From Candidatus Ectomicrobium neotermitis (lineage in GTDB: Bacteria; Elusimicrobiota; Endomicrobiia; Endomicrobiales; Endomicrobiaceae), in the NCBI GenBank assembly GCA_031283745.1, contig JAITBH010000069.1, forward strand, positions 1-28,858: a DNA stretch of 28,858 bases, in the 5' to 3' direction. A program made the translations under genes and the position numbers. The notes below the pieces were generated by a model. The model made no database searches and had not been told where the DNA came from. It saw only the letters and a list, made by a program, of their open reading frames with translations. Positions 7,905-15,347 of this stretch are shown here, piece after piece. Each line of letters begins with the position of its first letter. The stretch's first letter is position 1.

Positions 7905-8264
7905 ATGAAAAACTCAAGAGAAAGATTTGATTATAGAGTTAAGCGGGTAAGGGCTAAAATTCGCGGAAATCAAGAAAGACCGCGTTTAAGCGTCTATAGA
8001 GGCAACAAACATATTTATGCTCAAATAATTGATGATGATAAAGGAGTTACTTTAGCTTCAGCCTCAACTCTTTCAAATGAATCAAAAACGAAGCTAAAAA
8101 CTACAAACGGTGTTGTTGCTGCTCAATTTGTAGGTGATCAGATAGCCAAAAAGGCTGTTGAGAAAGGGATAAAGAAAGTTGTTTTTGACCGCAGAGGATA
8201 TGCGTATATTGGTAAAGTTAAAGCTCTTGCCGATGCCGCAAGATCGGGCGGATTAGAGTTTTAA
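7905..8264 (+). CDS. rplR: 50S ribosomal protein L18
   Basis: L18 is a 5S rRNA-binding protein of the central protuberance. The 119-residue sequence shows RVRAKIRGNQERPRLSVYRGNKHIYAQIIDD, GVTLASASTLS, the GDQIAKKAVEKGIKKVVFDRRGYAYIGKVKALADAAR core and the GGLEF end, all standard. GAGGATTATAA precedes the ATG, ten bases after rplF. Confidence 0.97.
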   Translation: MKNSRERFDYRVKRVRAKIRGNQERPRLSVYRGNKHIYAQIIDDDKGVTLASASTLSNESKTKLKTTNGVVAAQFVGDQIAKKAVEKGIKKVVFDRRGYAYIGKVKALADAARSGGLEF

Positions 8265-8288
8265 TAATAAAAATTTTTGGAGGACACG

Positions 8289-8795
8289 TTGGCTGAACAT
8301 CAAGCAGGAAAACAAAAAAATGATAATGGAATGAAAGAAACTGTGGTTGCCGTCAACAGAGTGGCAAAGGTGGTAAAAGGGGGTAAAAGATTCTCTTTTA
8401 GTGCTTTGGTTGTTATTGGGGATGGGGCTGGCAAAGTTGGTTGCGGGCTTGGAAAAGCAAATGAAGTTCAGTCTGCAATTCAAAAAGGAACAGCTCAAGC
8501 CAACAAATCTTTGATTTCAGTTTGTCTAAAAGATAGCACTATACCTCATGAAATAATTGGCATTTCTGGTGCAGGAAAAGTTTTTTTGAAGCCTGCGGCG
8601 CCCGGAACAGGCGTTATCGCTGGAGGGTCAGTCAGAGCAGTTCTTGAGGCAGTTGGAATAAAAGATATTCTTTCTAAATCTATGCGTTCTTCAAACCCAT
8701 TTAATGTTGTGTATGCAACCTTGAATGCACTTAGTTCACTGAGATCTAAAGAAGAGATTGCAAAAATAAGGAATAAAGAGGTTGCAGATATATGA
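8289..8795 (+). CDS. rpsE: 30S ribosomal protein S5, TTG start
   Basis: S5 is at the mRNA entry site and affects translational accuracy. The 168-residue product has the N-terminal dsRBD-like part (VAVNRVAKVVKGGKRFSFSALVVIGDGAGKVGCGLGKANEV), then KVFLKPAAPGTGVIAGGSVRAVLEAVGI and SSNPFNVVYATLNAL. I place the start at TTG 8289 (protein MAEHQAGK...), because GGAGG at 8279-8283 is correctly spaced for it. An in-frame TTG at 8277 lies upstream of that site. The stop overlaps the rplO ATG (ATGA), leaving no room for rpmD (L30). Confidence 0.95.
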   Translation: MAEHQAGKQKNDNGMKETVVAVNRVAKVVKGGKRFSFSALVVIGDGAGKVGCGLGKANEVQSAIQKGTAQANKSLISVCLKDSTIPHEIIGISGAGKVFLKPAAPGTGVIAGGSVRAVLEAVGIKDILSKSMRSSNPFNVVYATLNALSSLRSKEEIAKIRNKEVADI

Positions 8796-9238
8796 AGATA
8801 GGATTAAATAATTTGAAACCTGCTGTAGGTGCAAAACACAGAAAAAAAATTGTTGGTCGCGGAGTTGGTTCTGGTCATGGGAGAACAGCTACACGTGGAT
8901 GTAAAGGTCAAAAAGCACGTTCGGGAGATGGTGCTAAAAAGATAGGTTTTGAAGGCGGGCAGATGCCTCTTTATAGGAGAATCCCTAAAAGAGGTTTTAA
9001 TAATGGAGCCTTTAGAAAAGAATATGATATTGTCAACATAGGTGTTTTGAACAATCAATTTGCTACTAACGCAGAAATTACTCCATCTTCTTTGAAAGAC
9101 AAAGGATTAGTTTCTCAAATAAAGTTTATAAAAATACTTGGTGGTGGACAGACAGACAAATCCTTTTCTGTGAAAGGGATGTTTTTGTCAAAATCTGCAA
9201 GAGAAAAAATTAAAGCGGCAGGCGGAAAAGTTGAGTAA
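8792..9238 (+). CDS. rplO: 50S ribosomal protein L15
   Basis: L15 is a late-assembling protein of the large subunit. The 148-residue product has LNNLKPAVGAKHRKKIVGRGVGSGHGRTATRGCKGQKARSG, then GFEGGQMPLYRRIPKRGF, and a C-terminal half ending FLSKSAREKIKAAGGKVE. Its start overlaps the rpsE stop by four bases. In many bacteria L30 stands between S5 and L15; here they join directly. Confidence 0.97.
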   Translation: MKIGLNNLKPAVGAKHRKKIVGRGVGSGHGRTATRGCKGQKARSGDGAKKIGFEGGQMPLYRRIPKRGFNNGAFRKEYDIVNIGVLNNQFATNAEITPSSLKDKGLVSQIKFIKILGGGQTDKSFSVKGMFLSKSAREKIKAAGGKVE

Positions 9239-9263
9239 ATAGAGCATTTTAAGGATAAGGTAA

Positions 9264-10607
9264 ATGTTAAAATCGTTTTTGGATATATTTAGAGTTCCCG
9301 AACTACAAAAGAGAGTGCTTTTTACTCTGGGTATAATAGTTGCTTATAGAATAGGAGCGACCATTCCTATACCGGGAATCAATGCTGATGCTGTTAAGTC
9401 TTTGTTTGATGCTAATTCAGGTGGATTATTAGGGTTTCTTGATATGTTTTCTGGCGGTGCACTTAACAGAATGTCGATTTTCTCGATGGGAATTATGCCG
9501 TATATCAACGCATCCATTATTATTAGTTTAATTCAAGGTGCTCATGTAATTCCCTACTTAGACAGACTTTCAAAAGAAGGCGAGCAAGGCAGAAAAAAAA
9601 TAACCCAGATAACAAGATATGGAACATTGATATTAGGAGCAATTCAATCTTTTGGTTTAACCATGGCGATAACAAAAATGCCGACTCCCTCAGGAATGCC
9701 CATCGTTGTAAACCCTTCTTCAGCTTGGGTATTGATGACGGTTTTGACTCTTGTTACGGGGACAGCTTTGATTATGTGGCTTGGAGAACAAGTAACCGAA
9801 AGAGGTATTGGTAATGGTATTTCTCTAATAATTTTTGCGGGTATTATCGAAAGACTTCCAAGTGCCGTTATTGGCGTGGTAAGTCTTATTCAAATGGAGC
9901 AGTTGTCAATTCTTTCAGCACTTTTTCTTGGTGTTTTGGTTTTGGCTGTTTTGTTGTCTGTTGTGTGGGTTGAAACTGCCCAAAGGAAAATTCCTATTCA
10001 TTACGCAAAAAGAATGGTCGGCAGAAAAATGTACGGTGGGCAAACCTCTTTTCTGCCGATTAAAGTTGATCAGTCCGGCGTTATAGCCGTTATATTTTCT
10101 GTTTCTATATTGTCTGCACCTCTAACCGTAGCACAGTTTGCCCCGAATTTAACTATATTCGGCTTTCCAATTATGGAAAAAATACTTGTGTGGTTTAATA
10201 ATGGTTCAGTTCTTTACAGTTTGGTTTATGCGGCTTTAGTTATTTTCTTTTGTTATTTTTACAATGCTATTTCTTTTAACCCAAAAGATATCGCCGAAAA
10301 TATGAAAAAGTCGGGAGGTTTTATTCCCGGTATTAGACCAGGAGATCCAACATCTAAGTATATACAGAAAGTCTTAGAAAGAATTACTTTAGGCGGTGCA
10401 TTGTTTGTGGCTATTATTGCTGTCTTGCCCGACTATTTGAGAAGTATGTTGGATGCTCCGTTTTTCTTTGGCGGCACATCATTGCTGATAGTGGTAGGTG
10501 TTTCTTTAGATACGATAGGACAGATAGAATCACATTTAATAATGCGTCACTATGAAGGATTTATGAAAGAGGGACGTATAAAAGGAAGATGGTTTAACGT
10601 AAGATGA
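9264..10607 (+). CDS. secY: Preprotein translocase subunit SecY
   Basis: SecY is the membrane channel of the Sec translocon. The 447-residue protein has about ten hydrophobic segments. Family marks are FRVPELQKRVLFTLGIIVAYRIGATIPIPG at the N-terminus, the SIFSMGIMPYINASIIISL plug region, GEQVTERGIGNGISLIIFAGI, and the long cytoplasmic loop with RKIPIHYAKRMVGRKMYGGQTSFLPIKVDQSGVIAVIF. The C-terminal end is MRHYEGFMKEGRIKGRWFNVR. AAGGATAAGGTAA precedes the ATG. The stop overlaps the adk start. Confidence 0.98.
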   Translation: MLKSFLDIFRVPELQKRVLFTLGIIVAYRIGATIPIPGINADAVKSLFDANSGGLLGFLDMFSGGALNRMSIFSMGIMPYINASIIISLIQGAHVIPYLDRLSKEGEQGRKKITQITRYGTLILGAIQSFGLTMAITKMPTPSGMPIVVNPSSAWVLMTVLTLVTGTALIMWLGEQVTERGIGNGISLIIFAGIIERLPSAVIGVVSLIQMEQLSILSALFLGVLVLAVLLSVVWVETAQRKIPIHYAKRMVGRKMYGGQTSFLPIKVDQSGVIAVIFSVSILSAPLTVAQFAPNLTIFGFPIMEKILVWFNNGSVLYSLVYAALVIFFCYFYNAISFNPKDIAENMKKSGGFIPGIRPGDPTSKYIQKVLERITLGGALFVAIIAVLPDYLRSMLDAPFFFGGTSLLIVVGVSLDTIGQIESHLIMRHYEGFMKEGRIKGRWFNVR

Positions 10608-11239
10608 ACTACATTCTTTTAGGTGCACCAGGAGCAGGAAAAGGAACTCAAGCAAAAAAAATAGTTGAGAAATTTGCAATTGTTCATTTGTCCACCGGAG
10701 ATATGTTTAGAGAGGCAAAACAATCGAATAAAGTTATAGCTGATTTAATGCAGGCGGGTAAGTTGATACCAGACGAAATTGTTGTTGATATGATAAAGAA
10801 AAGATTGAAAAAAGATGATGTAAAAAAAGGTTTTTTGTTGGATGGGTTTCCTAGAACTCTCAATCAAGCAGTAGAATTAGACAAAACATTAGAAGAAGAG
10901 AATATAAAAATAGATGCAGTCTTTTTGTTGTCTATTGATAATGAAGAGGCTATAAAAAGAATTTCAGGCAGAAAAGTATGTAAATGCGGTGCAAGTTTTC
11001 ATGTTTTATTTCTCCCTCCAAAGCAAAACGATATTTGTGATTATTGTGGCGGAAAATTAGAACAGCGTCCTGATGACAAAGAAGAAGTTGTTAGAGAAAG
11101 ATTAAATGTTTATGACAAACAAACGCAGCCGTTAATTGGTTATTACACAAAAAAGGGTTTATTGGTTGAGATAGATGGTTCAAAAAATGAAAAAGTTGTC
11201 TTTGAACAAATAAGTAAAAACATAATTGATAAAAAGTAG
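10604..11239 (+). CDS. adk: Adenylate kinase, zinc-lid type
   Basis: Adenylate kinase interconverts ATP + AMP and 2 ADP. The 211-residue enzyme has the P-loop GAPGAGKGT (residues 7-15), HLSTGDMFR, the DGFPRTLNQA motif and a long LID. The LID has four cysteines, C126, C128, C145 and C148, so it is a zinc-binding lid. The first pair is spaced CxC instead of the CxxC I expect in zinc-type enzymes. The start overlaps secY by four bases (ATGA), an arrangement common in spc operons. Confidence 0.97.
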   Translation: MNYILLGAPGAGKGTQAKKIVEKFAIVHLSTGDMFREAKQSNKVIADLMQAGKLIPDEIVVDMIKKRLKKDDVKKGFLLDGFPRTLNQAVELDKTLEEENIKIDAVFLLSIDNEEAIKRISGRKVCKCGASFHVLFLPPKQNDICDYCGGKLEQRPDDKEEVVRERLNVYDKQTQPLIGYYTKKGLLVEIDGSKNEKVVFEQISKNIIDKK

Positions 11240-11245
11240 GGAACC

Positions 11246-12019
11246 TTGTTTAAGAAATTAAAAATTGAATTAAAAACTAATAAAGAAATAGAAATAATGA
11301 AGGTTGCAGGAAAAGTCGTTGGTGAAGTTTTAGAAAAAGTAAAAGAACTAATAAAACCGGGTATAAAAACGAAAGAAATAGATGTATGGATAGAAGGATA
11401 TATAAGATCATTGAACATGGAACCAGCTTTTTTAGGTGTTGAAGGTAAATTTTTTCCATTTCCTGCGTCGGCTTGTATTTCTATAAACAATGAGCTTGTT
11501 CATGGAATTCCTGATAGTAGAAAATTAGAGTTGGGCGATATTGTTTCTATAGATACAGGGGTTATTTATAATGGCTATTATGGAGATGCCGCAAGGACTT
11601 ACCCTGTTGGTGATATATCAAAAGAAGCCTCTAAGCTTTTAGAAATCACAGAAAAATCGTTGGCAAACGGCATAAAGCAAGCTGGGCAAGAAAAACGTTT
11701 GGGCGATATATCGCATGCTATTCAAAAGACTATAGAAGATAACGGCTTTTCGGTTGTTAGAGATTTTTGTGGACATGGAATAGGCAGGAGCTTGCATGAA
11801 GATCCTCCTGTATTCAATTTCGGTGACCGGGATAGGGGGGTGAAGTTGCAAACGGGAATGGTTTTGGCAATAGAACCTATGGCAAACGTAGGTGGATATG
11901 AGGTTAGAACCCTTGAAAATGGGTGGACTGTAGTCACAAAAGATAGAAGTTTATGTGCTCATTTTGAAGATACAATTGCTATTACTGAACACGGTGTCGA
12001 AATCTTAACAAAGGTGTAA
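11246..12019 (+). CDS. map: Methionine aminopeptidase type I, TTG start
   Basis: This enzyme removes the initiator methionine from nascent proteins. The five metal ligands of the pita-bread fold are all present: D103 (SIDTGV), D114 (GYYGDAART), H177 (GHGIGRSLHEDP), E210 (AIEPMA) and E241 (HFEDTI). The start is probably TTG 11246, giving MFKKLKIELKTNKEIEIMKVAG, which matches the family N-terminus. The next ATG at 11297 would remove the first strand and helix. AGGGAA just upstream is close to the start. The 257-residue length fits a single-domain type I enzyme. Confidence 0.94.
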   Translation: MFKKLKIELKTNKEIEIMKVAGKVVGEVLEKVKELIKPGIKTKEIDVWIEGYIRSLNMEPAFLGVEGKFFPFPASACISINNELVHGIPDSRKLELGDIVSIDTGVIYNGYYGDAARTYPVGDISKEASKLLEITEKSLANGIKQAGQEKRLGDISHAIQKTIEDNGFSVVRDFCGHGIGRSLHEDPPVFNFGDRDRGVKLQTGMVLAIEPMANVGGYEVRTLENGWTVVTKDRSLCAHFEDTIAITEHGVEILTKV

Positions 12020-12021
12020 TA

Positions 12022-12240
12022 ATGGTAAAAGAAGACAAAATTGTAGTTGATGGAAAAATTTTAGAGTCATTGCCTAATGCTATGTTTAAGGTTGAGATTG
12101 AGGGTGGACATGTTGTTTTGGCTCATATATGCGGAAAAATGAGGATGCATTACATTAAAATTTTACCGGGTGATAAAGTTAAATTAGAATTATCTCCATA
12201 TGATTTGACACGCGGAAGAATTACATACAGGGATAAATAG
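12022..12240 (+). CDS. infA: Translation initiation factor IF-1
   Basis: IF-1 is a single OB-fold protein that occupies the 30S A site during initiation. The 72-residue product shows the family throughout: EDKIVVDGKILESLPNAMFKVEIE, HVVLAHICGKMRMHYIKILPGDKVKLELSPYDLTRGRITYRDK. It begins two bases after the map stop, and AAAGGTGTAATA upstream overlaps the map end, so translation is likely coupled. The map-infA-rpmJ-rpsM order is typical. Confidence 0.98.
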   Translation: MVKEDKIVVDGKILESLPNAMFKVEIEGGHVVLAHICGKMRMHYIKILPGDKVKLELSPYDLTRGRITYRDK

Positions 12241-12302
12241 TTATAGTTCTCATTTTTGAAGATATTTTTAACAAGTAAAAATGACTTATAGGGAGTTATA
12301 AA

Positions 12303-12416
12303 ATGAAAGTAAGGGCATCTGTAAAACCGATTTGTCAGAAATGTAAAGTTATAAAACGTAAGGGTGTTATAAGGGTAGTGTGTTCAGATCCAAGACATAA
12401 ACAAAGACAAGGTTAA
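12303..12416 (+). CDS. rpmJ: 50S ribosomal protein L36
   Basis: L36 is the smallest large-subunit protein and is zinc-binding in this form. The 37-codon frame reads MKVRASVKPICQKCKVIKRK and ends VVCSDPRHKQRQG. The zinc ligands C11, C14, C27 and H32 are intact. It is easily missed because of its length. AGGGAGTTATAA precedes the ATG. The 62-bp gap from infA is AT-rich and could hold a promoter, but I see no convincing -35/-10 pair. Confidence 0.97.
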   Translation: MKVRASVKPICQKCKVIKRKGVIRVVCSDPRHKQRQG

Positions 12417-12439
12417 AGAAATATAACTGGAGGAAAATA

Positions 12440-12829
12440 ATGGCGCGAGTTGCTGGAGTTGATTTGCCGAAGGGGAAGAGACTAGATATAGCATTGAGAT
12501 ATATCTATGGAATAGGTCCTGCTATTTCGGACGAAATAATAAAAGAACTTGAATTGGAACCTTCAAGGAGAGTTAAAGATCTGACGGAAGAAGAAGTCAA
12601 CAAAATAAATAATTTTATAACGAAGAGTCTTAAAGTTGAGGGAGATCTGAGACGTGAGATTCAAAGCAATATCAAGAGGCTTATTGAAATTGGAAGCTAC
12701 AGGGGTTTGCGTCATAGAAGGAATCTTCCAGTCAGAGGGCAAAGAACAAAAACGAATGCTAGGACGAGACGCGGCAAGAGAAAAACTGTTGGTGCTGGGA
12801 AGGCTCCTGCTCCCGGTAAAAAAGGTTAA
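12440..12829 (+). CDS. rpsM: 30S ribosomal protein S13
   Basis: S13 is in the 30S head, contacts the P-site tRNA and makes bridges to the 50S subunit. The 129-residue product has ARVAGVDLPKGKRLDIALRYIYGIG, LRREIQSNIKRLIEIGSYRGLRHRRNLPVRGQRTKTNARTRRG and a basic tail ending GAGKAPAPGKKG. A strong TGGAGGAAAATA site precedes the ATG. First gene of the alpha-type cluster. Confidence 0.97.
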   Translation: MARVAGVDLPKGKRLDIALRYIYGIGPAISDEIIKELELEPSRRVKDLTEEEVNKINNFITKSLKVEGDLRREIQSNIKRLIEIGSYRGLRHRRNLPVRGQRTKTNARTRRGKRKTVGAGKAPAPGKKG

Positions 12830-12891
12830 ACACATTAAATTGTCTGCCTGTACAATAAAACAAGGCATAATATTAAATGGAGGGTTTTGTA

Positions 12892-13287
12892 ATGGCTGAT
12901 GAAAAGAAGTCTGCTGGCGGATCGAAAAAAAAGAAATATGCAGGAGGAGTGGCAAAAGCTTATATATTGTCTTCCTTTAATAATACCATTGTAAATATAA
13001 CCGATGAAAAGGGAAATACATTAGTTTGGGCATCCGCTGGAGGTTCTGGTTTTAAGGGGACAAAAAAAGGAACTCCATTTGCTGCTCAGATGGCTGCGGC
13101 TAGTGTTGGAAAAAAGGCTTTTGATATGGGAGTAAAAACTATTGCTGTTTTTGTAAAGGGACCTGGTTCGGGAAGAGAAACTGCTATAAAAGGTCTTCAG
13201 TCATCAGGATTGGATATAACTTTAATTAAGGATATTACTCCAGTTCCGCATGATGGTTGCCGTCCACCGAAACCGAGACGAGTATAA
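12892..13287 (+). CDS. rpsK: 30S ribosomal protein S11
   Basis: S11 lies on the 30S platform near the E-site mRNA. The 131-residue product has AYILSSFNNTIVNITDEKGNTLVWASAGGSGFKGTKKGTPFAAQMAA, VFVKGPGSGRETAIKGLQSSGLDITLIKDITPVPHDGCRPPKPRRV. The start is ATG 12892, because GGAGGG at 12879-12884 is placed for it. The in-frame ATG at 12877 overlaps that ribosome binding site and is not likely to be used. Confidence 0.97.
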   Translation: MADEKKSAGGSKKKKYAGGVAKAYILSSFNNTIVNITDEKGNTLVWASAGGSGFKGTKKGTPFAAQMAAASVGKKAFDMGVKTIAVFVKGPGSGRETAIKGLQSSGLDITLIKDITPVPHDGCRPPKPRRV

Positions 13288-13317
13288 ATATAGATATAAC
13301 ATTGGAGGATTTATAAA

Positions 13318-13944
13318 ATGTCGCGTTATTTAGGATCAGTGTGCAAATTGTGCCGCCGTGAAAAAGAAAAACTTTTCTTGAAAGGGGATAAGTGTAACGC
13401 AAATTGCACTTTGGATAAAAAAAGAGGAAAAAATGGTCCAGGTCAGCATGGGGCAGGAAAATCTAAAATGTCTGATTATGCAAAGCATCTACGCGAAAAA
13501 CAAAAAGCGAGAAGAGTGTATGGTCTAACGGAAGAACAATTTAGACATTATTATCACTCGGCTGAAAGAATGAAGGGGTCTACGGGAGATAATTTGCTAA
13601 GGCTTCTTGAGTTAAGGCTTGACAATGTTGTTTATCGTTTAGGCTTGGCTTCTTCTAAAAAGATGGCACGTCAAACGGTAAATCACGGCAACATTTTGGT
13701 AAACGGCAAAAAAGTTGATGTTCCACGTTATCAGGTAAAAGCAGGAGATATTATAACGGTTCCAGAAAAATATAGATCCAATAAAACCATAAAGGACTTG
13801 GGGGATAAAGTATCTGTTGGTGTTCCTTCGTGGTTGTCCTTTGATAAAACCAAGATAGAAGGTTCTGTTATAAGCGAGCCTCTTGCAGGGGAAATATCGC
13901 AGCCGATAGATAGTCAACTGATAGTTGAGTACTATTCCAAATAA
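13318..13944 (+). CDS. rpsD: 30S ribosomal protein S4, zinc-binding form
   Basis: S4 starts assembly of the 16S 5' domain, and in E. coli it also represses the alpha operon. The 208-residue protein carries four N-terminal cysteines, C9, C12, C26 and C30, the zinc-binding version of S4. It continues with GPGQHGAGKSKMSDYAKHLREKQKARRVYGL and the S4 RNA-binding domain (LRLDNVVYRLGLASSKKMARQTVNHGNILVNGKKVDVPRYQVKAGDII). TTGGAGGATTTATAAA precedes the ATG. Confidence 0.97.
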   Translation: MSRYLGSVCKLCRREKEKLFLKGDKCNANCTLDKKRGKNGPGQHGAGKSKMSDYAKHLREKQKARRVYGLTEEQFRHYYHSAERMKGSTGDNLLRLLELRLDNVVYRLGLASSKKMARQTVNHGNILVNGKKVDVPRYQVKAGDIITVPEKYRSNKTIKDLGDKVSVGVPSWLSFDKTKIEGSVISEPLAGEISQPIDSQLIVEYYSK

Positions 13945-13973
13945 AACTAAAAATAAATAAACGAGGCATATAA

Positions 13974-14954
13974 ATGAAAGATTTAGGAAAATTACGTAGT
14001 CTCATTTTGGACGAAAAAACGGCAACGGAGTTTTATGGACGCTTTACAGCAGAACCATTTGAAAGAGGTTATGGACACACAATTGGTAATTCTTTGCGAC
14101 GGATTTTGCTTTCTAGTCTTACCGGGGCGGCAGTTACTGCCGTTAAGATTGATGGAGCCTTACACGAATTTGCTGTTCTAAAAGGTGTTAAAGAGGATGT
14201 AGCACAGATAATATTGAACTTAAAGAAAATAAGAATAAAGCTCCTTTCTAAAGGACCAGAAAAATTACATTTGAAAGTTTCAAAACTTGGGAAGATTAAG
14301 GCAGGAGATATAGACAAAAATGCAAGTGTTGAGATAATGAATCCTGAGCAGGAAATTGCCAATGTGGACAGCGGAACTTCTTTTGAGTTAGAAATGGAAG
14401 TCTCATCAGGCATTGGTTATGAAGTTGCTGATGAAAATAAATCTACCCGTTATCCTGTTGGAACCATTCTTTTAGATGCCCTGTTTTCTCCTGTTAGAAA
14501 AGTTAATTATGAGGTAGAGAATACCCGAGTAGAACAAACCCTCAATTACGATAGATTGATTATTGAAATATGGACGGATGGCTCCGTTTCTCCTTCAAAC
14601 GCTTTAAGAGATTCTGCAAATATACTAAAGAAGAGTTTAGCGATATTTGTTCAAGAAGAGGACGAGGAAAATCAGGCGACAAATAATAATGTCACCGCTT
14701 CAAACACTAATAGCGGAGACATATTAGAACAGCCTCTAAGCATATTGGAACTTTCTACGAGAGCCTCTAATGCCCTGAAAAAAGCCGACATAAAAACTAT
14801 TGGCGAGCTAATGGAACTTTCAGATAAAAAAATCAATAGCTTTAAGAATTTTGGCGACAAGTCAATGGAAGAAATAAAAACAAAACTTGCAGCAATAGGT
14901 TTATCGCTTGGAGAAAAAAGTAACAAGGAGGTTCTAAATGATAAAAAATCATAA
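13974..14954 (+). CDS. rpoA: RNA polymerase alpha subunit
   Basis: Alpha seeds assembly of RNA polymerase, and its C-terminal domain contacts UP elements and activators. The N-terminal domain (about residues 1-225) has the dimerisation part FERGYGHTIGNSLRRILLSSLTGAAVTAVKI, and NYDRLIIEIWTDGSVSP. A flexible linker rich in Asn, Thr and Glu (about 225-255) leads to the C-terminal domain (ELSTRASNALKKADIKTIGELMEL, FGDKSMEEIKTKLAAIGLSLG). The 326-residue length is typical. The last 17 bases overlap rplQ. Confidence 0.98.
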   Translation: MKDLGKLRSLILDEKTATEFYGRFTAEPFERGYGHTIGNSLRRILLSSLTGAAVTAVKIDGALHEFAVLKGVKEDVAQIILNLKKIRIKLLSKGPEKLHLKVSKLGKIKAGDIDKNASVEIMNPEQEIANVDSGTSFELEMEVSSGIGYEVADENKSTRYPVGTILLDALFSPVRKVNYEVENTRVEQTLNYDRLIIEIWTDGSVSPSNALRDSANILKKSLAIFVQEEDEENQATNNNVTASNTNSGDILEQPLSILELSTRASNALKKADIKTIGELMELSDKKINSFKNFGDKSMEEIKTKLAAIGLSLGEKSNKEVLNDKKS

Positions 14955-15291
14955 TGGAAGTAAACTCGGAATCACAACTTCACACAAAAAAGCGATGCTT
15001 CGTAATTTATCTACAAGTTTGTTTCTTCACGAGACGATAACAACAACCTTACCTAAGGCAAAGGAGTTGGTGAGATATTCGGAAAAGCTTATAACGAAAG
15101 CTAAGAAGTCAGATTTGAATGCTATAAAAGCTATTCATTCTGAAATAAAAAATAAAGATGTTATAAAAAAGGTGTTTGATGTTTTGGTTCCTAGATATAA
15201 GGATAGAAATGGTGGCTATACGCAAATTCTTAAAGTTGGCTCAAGACGTGGAGATAATGCTGATATTGCTATTGTTAAGCTTATTGTATAG
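14938..15291 (+). CDS. rplQ: 50S ribosomal protein L17
   Basis: L17 lies near the tunnel exit of the large subunit. The 117-residue product has KLGITTSHKKAMLRNLSTSLFLHETITTTLPKAKELVRYSEKLIT and the C-terminal RYKDRNGGYTQILKVGSRRGDNADIAIVKLI. Its ATG lies 17 bases inside rpoA, and its AAGGAGG site at 14927-14933 is also coding rpoA sequence. MIKNHNGSKLG fits the usual MRHR-x-GRKLG beginning, so this start looks right. A 56-bp gap separates it from mreB. Confidence 0.96.
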   Translation: MIKNHNGSKLGITTSHKKAMLRNLSTSLFLHETITTTLPKAKELVRYSEKLITKAKKSDLNAIKAIHSEIKNKDVIKKVFDVLVPRYKDRNGGYTQILKVGSRRGDNADIAIVKLIV

Positions 15292-15347
15292 TGTCATCAT
15301 TGAAGAACATATTGTAATTCAAAAATAACTTTTCAGAGGATAACGCA

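Noticed and set aside
12877..12891. Upstream ATG for rpsK
   Set aside because: It overlaps the GGAGGG site that serves ATG 12892.
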